From Collinsella ihumii (GTDB lineage Bacteria > Actinomycetota > Coriobacteriia > Coriobacteriales > Coriobacteriaceae): a stretch of 64,000 bases of DNA. Below the pieces are notes generated by a model, which searched no databases, was not told the DNA's origin, and saw only the letters and a list, made by a program, of their open reading frames with translations. Positions 53,232 to 61,317 of this stretch are shown here, piece by piece. The stretch lies in NCBI RefSeq assembly GCF_900046475.1, contig NZ_FCOU01000012.1, forward strand, positions 62,001 through 126,000, read 5' to 3'. A program made the translations under genes and the position numbers. Every line of letters starts with the position of its first letter. The stretch's first letter is position 1.

Positions 53232-54623
53232 ATGGAGCGTCCGAACGCATGGAAGAAGTACGGTGAGGCGGATCTTGCCGAGCTCGAGAAGCTCTGCGGC
53301 GAGTACCGCGCCTTCATCAGCGAGAACAAGACCGAGCGCGAGTGCGTCCGCGCAAGCGTCAAGCTTGCCGAGGCCGCGGGCTACGTCGATCTTGGCCAGG
53401 TGACGGCCGAGGGCCGCAAGCTCTCCGCCGGCGACAAGGTCTACGCCGTCTGCCACAACAAGACCATCATGCTCGCCAACATCGGCTACGCGCCGCTCGA
53501 GCAGGGCGTGAACATCCTGGGCGCGCACATCGACTCGCCGCGTCTGGACATCAAGCAGAACCCGCTGTACGAGGCCGGCGACATGGCCTACCTCGACACG
53601 CACTACTACGGCGGCGTGAAGGCCTACCACTGGGTCGCCACCCCGCTGGCACTGCACGGCGTCGTGTGCAAGAAGGACGGCACCACGGTCGAGGTCTGCG
53701 TCGGCGAGGACGCCGCTGATCCCGTGTTCTGCATCTCCGACCTGCTGATCCACCTGGCTTCCGACCAGATGAAGAAGTCCGCCGCCGAGGCTGTCGACCA
53801 TGAGAACCTCGATGTCATCATCGGCGGCCGCCCCGTGGTGATCGAGGGCGACGACGCCCCGAAGGAGCCCGTCAAGCAGATGCTGGTCGACATCCTGTCC
53901 GACAAGTACAGCATCGAGGAGGAGGACCTGCTGTCCGCCGAGCTCGAGGTCGTGCCCGCCGGCGCTGCCCGCGAGATGGGCCTCGACCGCTCCATGATCC
54001 TGGGCTACGGCCAGGACGACCGCGTGTGCGCATACACCTCGCTTGCCGCCCAGCTCGACGTCGAGCAGGTCGAGCGCACGAGCGTGTGCCTGCTTGTCGA
54101 CAAGGAGGAGATCGGCTCGGTAGGCGCCTCCGGCATGACTAGCCGCTTCTTCGAGAACACCATGGCCGAGATCATGGAACTCGTCGGCGAGACCGGGCCG
54201 CTGGCGCTCCGTCGCTGCCTGGCCAACTCCCGCATGCTGTCCTCCGACGTGTCCGCCGGCTTCGATCAGCTCTACGCCGACCGCTTCGAGAAGAAGAACG
54301 CCGCCATCATGGGTCACGGCCTGTGCTTCAACAAGTACACCGGCAGCCGCGGCAAATCCGGCTCCAACGACGCCGACGCCGAGTACATGGCGCTCGTCCG
54401 CACCATCATGGACGAGGCCGGCGTCGACTTCCAGACCTGCGAGCTCGGCCGCATCGGCGCGGGCGGCGGCGGCACGATCGCCTTCATCCTCGCCGAGTAC
54501 GGCATGGACGTCATCGACTCCGGCGTGGCGGTCCTGTCCATGCACTCCCTGTGGGAGGTCACGAACAAGGCCGACGTCTACGAAGCCTACAAGGGCTACA
54601 AGGCGTTCATCGAGCGCGCGTAA
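53232..54623 (+). CDS. M18 family aminopeptidase
   Basis: A 463-residue cytosolic zinc aminopeptidase. Metal and catalytic motifs are GAHIDSPRLDIKQ (His near residue 99), LLVDKEEIGSVGASG (Glu pair near 294), and the C-terminal SMHSLWE (His near 440). The middle has the PDZ-like or dimerisation insert LLIHLASDQMKKS. The length and motif order match bacterial aminopeptidase I homologues, which release N-terminal residues from peptides. The start has AGGAGG upstream. It is monocistronic with a strong terminator. Confidence 0.92.
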   Translation: MERPNAWKKYGEADLAELEKLCGEYRAFISENKTERECVRASVKLAEAAGYVDLGQVTAEGRKLSAGDKVYAVCHNKTIMLANIGYAPLEQGVNILGAHIDSPRLDIKQNPLYEAGDMAYLDTHYYGGVKAYHWVATPLALHGVVCKKDGTTVEVCVGEDAADPVFCISDLLIHLASDQMKKSAAEAVDHENLDVIIGGRPVVIEGDDAPKEPVKQMLVDILSDKYSIEEEDLLSAELEVVPAGAAREMGLDRSMILGYGQDDRVCAYTSLAAQLDVEQVERTSVCLLVDKEEIGSVGASGMTSRFFENTMAEIMELVGETGPLALRRCLANSRMLSSDVSAGFDQLYADRFEKKNAAIMGHGLCFNKYTGSRGKSGSNDADAEYMALVRTIMDEAGVDFQTCELGRIGAGGGGTIAFILAEYGMDVIDSGVAVLSMHSLWEVTNKADVYEAYKGYKAFIERA

Positions 54624-54646
54624 CGCACCCCGCTCAACAGCACGAG

Positions 54647-54686
54647 GCGCGCGGGCTTGCCATCCGGCAGGCCCGCGCGCCTTTTC
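54647..54686 (+). terminator. Intrinsic terminator of the M18 gene
   Basis: GGCGCGCGGGCTTGCC and GGCAGGCCCGCGCGCC pair over 16 positions with one G-T pair around ATCC, followed by TTTT. Confidence 0.85.
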
Positions 54687-54745
54687 GTGTGTTTCAGTCC
54701 ATGTGTCTGCGAGGGGCGCGACGTGCTTATTCGGTATAGATTCCC

Positions 54746-54990
54746 AATCGTGGTCAATTTACCCATCGAACCGGGAAATGGATGCTGGATTGCGGGAGCC
54801 GGCTCGGCAGAAACGATCCGCGACACAAAAGAGACAATATAATACGTATTTCCTCGCGCGCTTAGGGTGCCTTTTCCCAAAGAGCGGGAAAGGTGGCTCG
54901 GCTGTTCTTCAATAGGCTTGTAGTAATTAATATTGTATATAAACGCACAGATGATACAGTCCCGGTTCGATGGGTAAATTGACCACGATT
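54746..54990. mobile_element. 245-bp MITE-like element with 31-bp perfect terminal repeats
   Basis: AATCGTGGTCAATTTACCCA (54746 onward) is mirrored exactly over 31 bases by 54960-54990. The 183-base interior is AT-rich compared with the flanks and encodes no protein. I see no clear target-site duplication. The size and perfect ends suggest a non-autonomous transposon moved by a transposase encoded elsewhere. Confidence 0.75.
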
Positions 54991-55118
54991 CCGAAAAGAT
55001 AGAACAGAGACGCTCGCTCAAAGGAGGCCCGCCCACTCCATCCCATCGGATATCATCGGGATGCACGGAAATCACATCCCCACCGTCCCCCACGTTGTTC
55101 GCGACCCCAGGAGAACCC

Positions 55119-55925
55119 ATGCTGCAGGTCATCATCTCCCCCGCCAAGCAGATGCGCGTCGCCGCCGACACGTTTACGCCGCGCGGCATCCCGCCGTTTC
55201 CCGAACGCACGGAACGGCTCGTGCGCGAGCTGCGCGACATCGAGCGCACGCAGGGCGCCGAGGGGCTCAAGCGCCTTTGGCGCGTGAACGACAAGCTCCT
55301 CACCGAGAACATCGAGCGCCTGCACGAATTCGAGCCCGTGTCTCACGAGGCGCAGCTGGACGACCCGACGGTCGCGCGCTTCGTCTCCCCTGCCGTGTTC
55401 TCCTACGTGGGAATCCAGTACCGCAGCATGGCGCCGGAGGTCATGGGCTTTCCCGAGCTCGAATGGCTGCAGGCTCATCTCTGGGTGCTTTCGGGCCTAT
55501 ACGGCTGCGTTCGTCCATTCGACGCCGTGCAGCCCTACCGCCTGGAGATGGGTGCGAAACTCTCCGTCGACGATGCGCGCGACCTCTATGCCTTCTGGGG
55601 TAACCGGCTGGCGCAGGTGATTTGCGCCGATGGCCCCACATGCGTGGTGAACCTGGCGAGCGTCGAGTACGCCAAGGCGGCGCTACCCCATCTTCCGGCA
55701 GGTTCACAAGCCGTGACCTGCATCTTCGGCGAGGACCTACGCGCCGGCAAGCCCGTGCAGCGCGCAACGGCGAGCAAGATCGCACGTGGCTCGATGGTCC
55801 GCTGGATGGCCGAACACGGCATAGAGCGAGCAGAGGACCTGGTCCGCTTCGACATAGGCTATGCCTACGCTCCGGAGCTCTCATCCGAAGACGGCAGCAC
55901 GCTGGTATTCATGAAGCGCGCTTGA
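55119..55925 (+). CDS. yaaA: Peroxide stress protein YaaA
   Basis: A 268-residue protein of the YaaA/DUF328 family. The start at 55119 has AGGAGA upstream and gives MLQVIISPAKQM, the family opening. Later landmarks are AVFSYVGIQYRSM, LSGLYGCVRPFDAVQPYRLE and VNLASVEYAKA. In Escherichia coli the protein limits free iron and damage during hydrogen peroxide stress and binds DNA. It follows the MITE-like element and carries no operon partners. Confidence 0.92.
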   Translation: MLQVIISPAKQMRVAADTFTPRGIPPFPERTERLVRELRDIERTQGAEGLKRLWRVNDKLLTENIERLHEFEPVSHEAQLDDPTVARFVSPAVFSYVGIQYRSMAPEVMGFPELEWLQAHLWVLSGLYGCVRPFDAVQPYRLEMGAKLSVDDARDLYAFWGNRLAQVICADGPTCVVNLASVEYAKAALPHLPAGSQAVTCIFGEDLRAGKPVQRATASKIARGSMVRWMAEHGIERAEDLVRFDIGYAYAPELSSEDGSTLVFMKRA

Positions 55926-55967
55926 TGCGACATCAAGAAAAGGTGGAATGTGCCCTCGAACTACGAG

Positions 55968-56288
55968 CTACCAGCTGCATGACTCCATCTCTTCCAGGAA
56001 ATCCTGCTCCAGGTGCTTCTTGACGCCGTAGCTCAAGTTGAGAAGCCCATCACCGGAACCCGACGCGATCGCCGTGACACGCGAGGCCGCATCATCGCCC
56101 GTGGCCACAATCGTCAGGCTGGCGTAACTCGACGTCCGCAGGTAGAACTTCTCGATAACGAGCACGTAAAGCCCTTCATCGCGCTCCACCTTCCCCGCGA
56201 TCTCGACCGAAGAGCCCAGGCGGAAAACCGCTGCGCGAATGCACTCTTTGACCTCATCCAGCCCCAGAGCCATCTGAATGTCTACCAT
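55968..56288 (-). CDS. DUF6054-like small protein
   Basis: A 106-residue soluble protein. The start at 56288 is chosen because MVDIQMALGLDEVKECIRAA begins a coherent domain and a G-rich element precedes it. A beta-rich core has GLYVLVIEKFYLRTSSYASL, and the Gly-rich turn AIASGSGDGLLNLSYGVKK resembles proteins labelled DUF6054. The function is unknown. It is convergent with yaaA. Confidence 0.6.
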   Translation of the reverse strand: MVDIQMALGLDEVKECIRAAVFRLGSSVEIAGKVERDEGLYVLVIEKFYLRTSSYASLTIVATGDDAASRVTAIASGSGDGLLNLSYGVKKHLEQDFLEEMESCSW

Positions 56289-56886
56289 GCCCCCACCATC
56301 CCTCGGAGCGAAACCCGATCGATCCGTCATCTGGCTTGAGTATAGATTCCTGCCTGTCCCTGTGAAATGCGGCGACGGTGAACACGAGAGCCCTTGCGCC
56401 GAACGGCCCTGAAGGAGGTCGCGGCGGCCGCAGACATGGAGCTTCGACCAACAAACCCCCTTATCGGCCGCCCAAAACAATAACCTCTGCTAGACCATCG
56501 TGGATACTGGGGGCTCGTGCAAGCATGCGCGCCGAAGGGGTGTCCCCAGCGTCCAAGAGCGCATGCGGAGGGCACGTCCCCGGTGCACGCCCCGCCGGGG
56601 CCCCGCAGACGGCGCGACGCCTTCCCGCAGAAAGCGTCGCGACGGATTCTGCGGGAACAGCGGGGATGATTTGCATAACGGCCAAAACGATATAGGCGTT
56701 CACCTCGGTGTTCTACGTTTCGTCTGAATCGGTATGCATTTTTCGCCCGAGCTTCCCGCAGAAACCGTCGCGACGTCAGGCACGGGTTGGAACGAACCCG
56801 TCCCCAACCAACCCGGTCCGTTTGATGCGACTGTATCTTTCTGCCACAGCGACTGCCCGCGTCGGCGCTTCGACCGGCAACAGACC
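56289..56886. other. Intergenic region with CCCGCAGAA repeats
   Basis: No convincing gene is seen. TTCCCGCAGAA and TTCTGCGGGAA form a hairpin at about 56632-56667, and CTTCCCGCAGAAA with CGTCGCGAC recurs as a direct copy at about 56752. GGGTTGGAACGAACCCGTCC at about 56784 belongs to the family seen at 61268. Confidence 0.5.
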
Positions 56887-57075
56887 TTACCTGCTGCCCA
56901 GGAGCACAAAAAGCACGAGCGCAAGACAAACCACGAGAAACACCAGCAGGCAGCCGCATCCGCAACCACCGGAATCGCGCGGCGCGCCGCCGTCGGATCC
57001 CGACAACTCGTTGATGAGCATCTCGCTCACGGCGCCCTCGCCTATACTCACGTGCCCGTCTCGGTTCCAATCCAT
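56887..57075 (-). CDS. Small membrane protein with an EF-hand-like N-terminus
   Basis: A 62-residue protein. The ATG has GGGAGGCGAG upstream. MDWNRDGHVSIGE carries a DxNxDGxI calcium-binding loop of the EF-hand or dockerin type. A Gly/Cys-rich hinge (GGCGCGC) leads to a membrane helix LLVFLVVCLALVLFVLL and a short end GSR. This would put the loop on one face of the membrane. I do not know the family. It is divergent from the thiamine operon. Confidence 0.6.
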   Translation of the reverse strand: MDWNRDGHVSIGEGAVSEMLINELSGSDGGAPRDSGGCGCGCLLVFLVVCLALVLFVLLGSR

Positions 57076-57212
57076 CGGCGTCTCGCCTCCCCTCGCGCCA
57101 TCGAGGTCGCATGTCCATTATCGCCTACATTCCCGACGCCCACCACCGCGCTTCGCACTATACTGGAGTGCAGCAGAGCGCCAACCCGTGCGGGAGGCGC
57201 CGCACAATCGCA

Positions 57213-57308
57213 TATCACGGGGAGCTTGCAGGACACCACGGCAGGCTGAGAGGGGACGCGCCCGTCCCGACCCGAGGAACCTGATATGGGTAATGCCAAC
57301 GAAGGGAG
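57213..57308 (+). promoter_or_regulatory. TPP riboswitch upstream of thiC
   Basis: The THI-box core is visible: ACGGGGAGC, GGCTGAGAGGGGACGCG, CGACCCG, GAACCTGAT and GGGTAATGCCAACGAAGGGAG in order. The last helix contains the GAAGGGAG that serves as ribosome binding site for thiC, so thiamine pyrophosphate binding should block translation. A TATACT at 57159-57164 is a candidate -10. Confidence 0.93.
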
Positions 57309-57315
57309 CATGCGT

Positions 57316-58659
57316 ATGAACGCACCCAACACTGCCAATCTTGTCACGCAGCTCGACTACGCGCGGGCGGGCGTCATCACCGACGCCATGCGCGCCGTCG
57401 CCGAGCGGGAACACCGCGATCCGGAGTTCATCCGCGCGGGCGTGGCGGCGGGCCGCATCGCCATTCCGGCGAACATCCGCCACCTCGACATGGGCCTCGA
57501 GCCCCGCGGCGTCGGGGCCGGCCTCTCCACCAAGGTGAACGTCAACCTCGGTATCTCCGGCGATGTCGCCGACGCCGATGTCGAGTGGGAGAAGGTGCGC
57601 ACCGCCGAGAAGTTCGGCGCCGACGCCATCATGGACCTCTCCAACTCCGGCAAGACGCGCTTTTTCCGCCAGCAGCTCGTGCGCGAGACGCCGCTCATGG
57701 TGGGCACCGTCCCCATGTACGACGCCATCGGCTACATGGAGAAGCCCCTGGTCGAGCTGACCGTCGACGACCTGCTCGAGGTCACGCGCGCGCACGCCGA
57801 AGACGGCGTGGACTTCCTCACCATCCACTGCGGCATCAACAAGAGCGTCATCAAGACCTTCAAGGAGACAGGCCGCCTCATGAACATCGTGAGCCGCGGA
57901 GGCTCGCTGCTGTTCGGCTGGATGGAGGTCACCGGCAACGAGAACCCCTTCTTCGAGTACTACGACGAGATCCTGAAGATCTGCCATGAGTACGACGTCA
58001 CCATCTCGCTCGGCGACTCGTGCCGCCCGGGCTGCCTCTACGATGCGAACGACGCCGTGGAGACCGCCGAGATGATCGAGCTGGGCAAGCTCACCAAGCG
58101 CGCATGGGACGCCGGCGTCCAGGTCATGATCGAGGGCCCCGGGCACATGCCCATCAACGAGATCGAGGCCAACGTGGCGCTCGAGAAGAGCCTGTGCCAC
58201 AACGCGCCCTACTACGTGCTCGGCCCGCTCGTGACCGACATCGGCGTCGGCTACGACCACATCACCGCGGCGATCGGTGGCGCCATCTCGGCGAGCGCCG
58301 GCGCAGACTTCCTGTGCTACGTCACGCCCGCCGAGCACCTGTGCCTGCCGAACGCGCAAGATGTGCTCGACGGCCTCATCGCCACGAAGATCGCCGCGCA
58401 CGCCGCCGATATCGCCAAGGGCGTGCCCGGCGCGAAGGACGTCGACAACCGCATGGGAGACGCCCGCCGGCGCCTCGCCTGGGACGAGATGTGGACCTAC
58501 GCGCTCGACCCGGTGACGTCGAAGGCGCGCTACGAGGCATCCCCCGCTTCCACCGAGGGCACCTGCACCATGTGCGGCAAGATGTGCGCCGTGCGCACGG
58601 TCAACAAGGTGTTCGAGGGGACGACGATCGATCTCGACGCCCAGGGGAATACGGATTGA
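57316..58659 (+). CDS. thiC: Phosphomethylpyrimidine synthase ThiC
   Basis: A 447-residue radical SAM enzyme that converts aminoimidazole ribotide to HMP phosphate for the pyrimidine half of thiamine. The start at 57316 is seven bases after GGGAG; an ATG at 57310 is too close. The C-terminal CTMCGKMC motif (Cys-X2-Cys-X4-Cys) binds the iron-sulfur cluster. LSTKVNVNLGISGD, SNSGKTRFFRQQL, SRGGSLLFGWM and EGPGHMPINEIEANV are conserved. It is the first gene of the thi cluster. Confidence 0.97.
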   Translation: MNAPNTANLVTQLDYARAGVITDAMRAVAEREHRDPEFIRAGVAAGRIAIPANIRHLDMGLEPRGVGAGLSTKVNVNLGISGDVADADVEWEKVRTAEKFGADAIMDLSNSGKTRFFRQQLVRETPLMVGTVPMYDAIGYMEKPLVELTVDDLLEVTRAHAEDGVDFLTIHCGINKSVIKTFKETGRLMNIVSRGGSLLFGWMEVTGNENPFFEYYDEILKICHEYDVTISLGDSCRPGCLYDANDAVETAEMIELGKLTKRAWDAGVQVMIEGPGHMPINEIEANVALEKSLCHNAPYYVLGPLVTDIGVGYDHITAAIGGAISASAGADFLCYVTPAEHLCLPNAQDVLDGLIATKIAAHAADIAKGVPGAKDVDNRMGDARRRLAWDEMWTYALDPVTSKARYEASPASTEGTCTMCGKMCAVRTVNKVFEGTTIDLDAQGNTD

Positions 58660-58737
58660 TTCATGAATGTACGGGGGCCGAATCAGCGTTTGCGCAGGAT
58701 TCGTTTATCTGACACCCCTGTTCATTCATGAATGAGC
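58659..58737. repeat. TTCATGAA-bounded dispersed repeat, copy C
   Basis: ATTCATGAATGTACGGGGGC opens and ATTCATGAATGAGC closes about 79 bases whose core (GCGTTTGCGCAGGATTCGTT) matches copies A and B. It begins at the thiC stop codon and separates thiC from thiM. Confidence 0.75.
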
Positions 58738-58815
58738 TGACCGACGCTCCCGAACGGAAAACTCACATGGAGGACCGGGCAGGGCCCCGTCCTCATCTCA
58801 GAAAGGAATAGCGCC

Positions 58816-59649
58816 ATGGACATGGCAGAACTCGGCCGTGCACTCGACAACGTTCGCACCACCGTGCCGCTCGTGCACTGCATCACCAACTACGTGACGG
58901 TCAACGACTGCGCCAACGCGCTGCTCGCGTGCGGAGGCTCCCCCATCATGAGCGACGAGCCCGATGACGTGGAGGACATCACCTCGATCTGCGGCGGCCT
59001 CGTGCTGAACATCGGCACGCTCAATCAGCGCAGCATCGAGGGCATGCGCGTGGCCGGCAAGCGCGCGGGCGAGCTGGGCCACGCGATCGTGCTCGACCCC
59101 GTGGGCGCCGGCGCATCCAAGCTGCGCACCGACACGGCGGCGGAGCTCATCGACACGCTGCCCGTCACGGTCGTGCGCGGCAACATGAGCGAGATCAAGA
59201 CCATCGCCGGCTCCGCCGCAGCGACCCGCGGCGTGGACGTCAATCCCGATGACGCCGTGACCGAGGACAACCTCGCCGCGAGCGCCGATTTCGCCCGCAG
59301 CCTCGCCGCCAAGCTCGGCGCTGTCGTGGCCATCACGGGCGCCATCGACATCGTCGCCTCCGCGGACCGCGCGGTCGCCATCCGCAACGGCGTGGCGACC
59401 ATGGGCAAGATCACCGGCACCGGCTGCATGCTCACCTGCGTCGCCGCCGCATACGCCGTCGCCAACCCCGACGACATCTTCGGCGCAACCGTCGCCGCCA
59501 TCGCGGGCCACGGCCTTGCCGGCGAGGTCGCCGCAGCGCGCATGGCGCCCGCCGACGGCAACGGCAGCTTCCGCACCTACCTGCTCGACGCCATCTGCAA
59601 TATGTCCGCCGACCAGCTCATGGCCGGCGCCAAGATCGAGGAGCTGTAA
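58816..59649 (+). CDS. thiM: Hydroxyethylthiazole kinase ThiM
   Basis: A 277-residue kinase that phosphorylates the thiazole alcohol (salvage). VPLVHCITNYVTVNDCANAL is the family opening and GAGASKLRTDT the substrate loop. The anion-hole motif GTGCM lies near residue 202. The start has AAAGGA upstream. It overlaps thiE by one base. Confidence 0.95.
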   Translation: MDMAELGRALDNVRTTVPLVHCITNYVTVNDCANALLACGGSPIMSDEPDDVEDITSICGGLVLNIGTLNQRSIEGMRVAGKRAGELGHAIVLDPVGAGASKLRTDTAAELIDTLPVTVVRGNMSEIKTIAGSAAATRGVDVNPDDAVTEDNLAASADFARSLAAKLGAVVAITGAIDIVASADRAVAIRNGVATMGKITGTGCMLTCVAAAYAVANPDDIFGATVAAIAGHGLAGEVAAARMAPADGNGSFRTYLLDAICNMSADQLMAGAKIEEL

Positions 59650-59960
59650 TGCCGGCCGCCCAGCGCGGCCCCTGGACGCCAGAGGATATCCGTCACGGCA
59701 TGCTGCTGTATGCCGTGACGGACTCCGCCTGGCTGCACGGCCGCACGCTCGCCTCGTGCGTGCGCGAGGCGCTCGCGGGGGGCGCGACCTTCGTCCAGCT
59801 GCGCGAGAAGCACATGTCGACCGACGAGCTCGTGGAGGAAGCGAAGACGATCCTCCCCATCTGCCGCGAGGCGCGCGTCCCCTTTCTGATCGACGACGAC
59901 GTCGAGGCGGCGCGGCTCGTCGGCGCCGACGGCGTGCATGTCGGCCAATCCGACACGGCC
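59649..59960 (+). CDS. thiE: Thiamine-phosphate synthase ThiE, 5' part (interrupted by artefact)
   Basis: The first 104 residues of ThiE, a TIM-barrel that joins HMP pyrophosphate and thiazole phosphate. MLLYAVTDSAWL, GATFVQLREKHMSTDELVEE and FLIDDDVEAARLVGADGVHV (with the Lys and Asp ligands) are intact. The sequence breaks after GQSDTA at 59960, where sequencing-adapter sequence begins. About 30-40 codons of the middle are missing, by comparison with the usual 210-residue length. The ATG overlaps the thiM TAA. The true genome probably holds an uninterrupted thiE. Confidence 0.9.
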
Positions 59961-60117
59961 TATCTGTGTATAAGAGCCAGCGCTCGACCCCGCCCTCCTG
60001 CCCCCCCCCCCACCTCCCCCCTCCACCCACGCCTCCCCCCCATCCTCCTACACGCCGCTCTTCCGTTCCCGAGCAGCACCTGTCTCTTATACACATCTAG
60101 ATGTGTATAAGAGACAG
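59961..60117. other. Sequencing-adapter artefact inside thiE
   Basis: 60080-60098 reads CTGTCTCTTATACACATCT and 60099-60117 AGATGTGTATAAGAGACAG, the Nextera (Tn5) mosaic end in both orientations, back to back. At 59962-59980 is a degraded copy (16 of 19). CTACACGCCGCTCTTCCGTT, ending at about 60067, matches the TruSeq adapter with two mismatches. Between them lies a C-rich low-quality-like run. The 157 bases are not part of the genome. Confidence 0.95.
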
Positions 60118-60384
60118 GACGCCCTCGGCGTGGGCGCGCTCATCCCCACGCCCACCAAGCCCGACGCCGTCGACGTCACGCCCGAGGAGCTTTCGCGAAT
60201 CTGCCGCGCCGTCGAGATTCCCGTCGTCGGCATCGGCGGGCTGCACCTGAGCACGATCGACATCCTCGACGGAACCGGTGCCGCCGGCGCCGCCGTGGTT
60301 TCCGCGATCTTCGCCGCCGAGGATATCGAGAGGGACACGCGCGGGCTTGCCGACAAGCTCTCCCGCATGGCCCTCGCACGCTAG
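60118..60384 (+). CDS. thiE: Thiamine-phosphate synthase ThiE, 3' part
   Basis: The last 88 residues of ThiE, in a different frame from the 5' part. DALGVGALIPTPTKPDAV and VEIPVVGIGGLHLSTI are the family phosphate-binding segments, and VVSAIFAAEDIERD is near the end. It resumes directly after the mosaic end. With the 5' part it accounts for about 190 residues; the missing segment is replaced by the artefact. Confidence 0.9.
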   Translation, partial: DALGVGALIPTPTKPDAVDVTPEELSRICRAVEIPVVGIGGLHLSTIDILDGTGAAGAAVVSAIFAAEDIERDTRGLADKLSRMALAR

Positions 60385-60441
60385 CGGCGAAGGATACCAT
60401 CTACGCCAATCCCAAATGGCGCAACGAGAAGGAGGTTGACG

Positions 60442-61257
60442 ATGGACACGTTCCGCGTTCCCGCCGTGCTGTCTATCGCTGGCTCGGATTCGAGCGGCGG
60501 CGCCGGCATCCAGGCGGACATCAAGACGATCGCCGCCCATGGGTTGTTCGCCGAGACCGCCATCACGGCACTCACCGCGCAAAACACCACGGGCGTTCGC
60601 GACGTGCTGGAGGCGACACCCGAATTCGTCGGCGAGCAGATCGATGCCGTGTTCGAGGACATTCCGCCCGCAGCGGTGAAGATCGGCATGGTATCGTCGG
60701 CCGCCATCATCGAGACAATCGCGCAACGTCTCGAGCGCTGGCAGGCCGCAAATATCGTCGTCGACCCCGTCATGGTCGCCACGTCGGGTGCGCGCCTCAT
60801 CAACGAATACGCCTCGACAGCGCTCACGGGCAGGCTGCTGCCGCTCGCGCGCGTGATCACGCCCAACATACCGGAGGCGACCGCCCTCGCCGGCAGGCCG
60901 ATCTCCGATGCCGACGAGCAGCAGGCGGCGGCATGCGAGCTCGCCGAGCGTTTCGGCTGCGCCGTCCTCGTTAAAGGCGGCCACGGCGTCGCCGATGCCA
61001 ACGACGTGCTCGCCGAACCCATGGGCACAGTGGAACCGCGTATCACCTGGTTCACGCACGAGCGCATCGAGACCGAGAACACGCACGGCACCGGGTGCAC
61101 GCTGTCGTCCGCCATCGCCTGCGGGCTGGCGCGGGGCCTTACGCTCTCCGATGCCGTCGAGCAGGCGAAGGCCTATCTGACCGGCGCCCTCGCCGCGGGC
61201 CTCGATCTGGGCCGCGGCTCGGGTCCCGTCGACCATATGTGGCGCCATCGCGGCTGA
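60442..61257 (+). CDS. thiD: Hydroxymethylpyrimidine (phosphate) kinase ThiD
   Basis: A 271-residue ribokinase-like enzyme that phosphorylates HMP and HMP phosphate. The opening is VLSIAGSDSSGGAGIQADIK and the anion-hole region ENTHGTGCTLSSAIACGLA. DPVMVATSGARL is also conserved. The ATG at 60442 is preferred over an upstream TTG because AAGGAGG lies seven bases before it. It closes the thiC-M-E-D cluster. Confidence 0.95.
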   Translation: MDTFRVPAVLSIAGSDSSGGAGIQADIKTIAAHGLFAETAITALTAQNTTGVRDVLEATPEFVGEQIDAVFEDIPPAAVKIGMVSSAAIIETIAQRLERWQAANIVVDPVMVATSGARLINEYASTALTGRLLPLARVITPNIPEATALAGRPISDADEQQAAACELAERFGCAVLVKGGHGVADANDVLAEPMGTVEPRITWFTHERIETENTHGTGCTLSSAIACGLARGLTLSDAVEQAKAYLTGALAAGLDLGRGSGPVDHMWRHRG

Positions 61258-61267
61258 TGGGTTGGAT

Positions 61268-61295
61268 GGGGACGGGTTCGTTTCAACCCGTCCCC
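61268..61295. repeat. GGGGACGGGTTCG palindrome
   Basis: GGGGACGGGTT and AACCCGTCCCC form an 11-bp stem with CGTTTC as the loop. Related half or full copies occur at about 9608 and 56784. It lies between convergent thiD and the pentapeptide gene. Confidence 0.75.
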
Positions 61296-61317
61296 GATGG
61301 CACGCCGACAGCTGCCC

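Noticed and set aside
54657-54915. Two short frames over the MITE-like element
   Set aside because: They start in the M18 terminator region or run through the terminal repeat; no coding signature.
56461-56703. 80-residue minus-strand frame starting MNAYIVLAVMQII
   Set aside because: It overlaps the CCCGCAGAA repeats, has a weak start and a composition typical of chance frames.
58798-60096. 432-residue minus-strand frame starting MCIRDR
   Set aside because: It begins in the adapter artefact and runs antisense through thiE and thiM.
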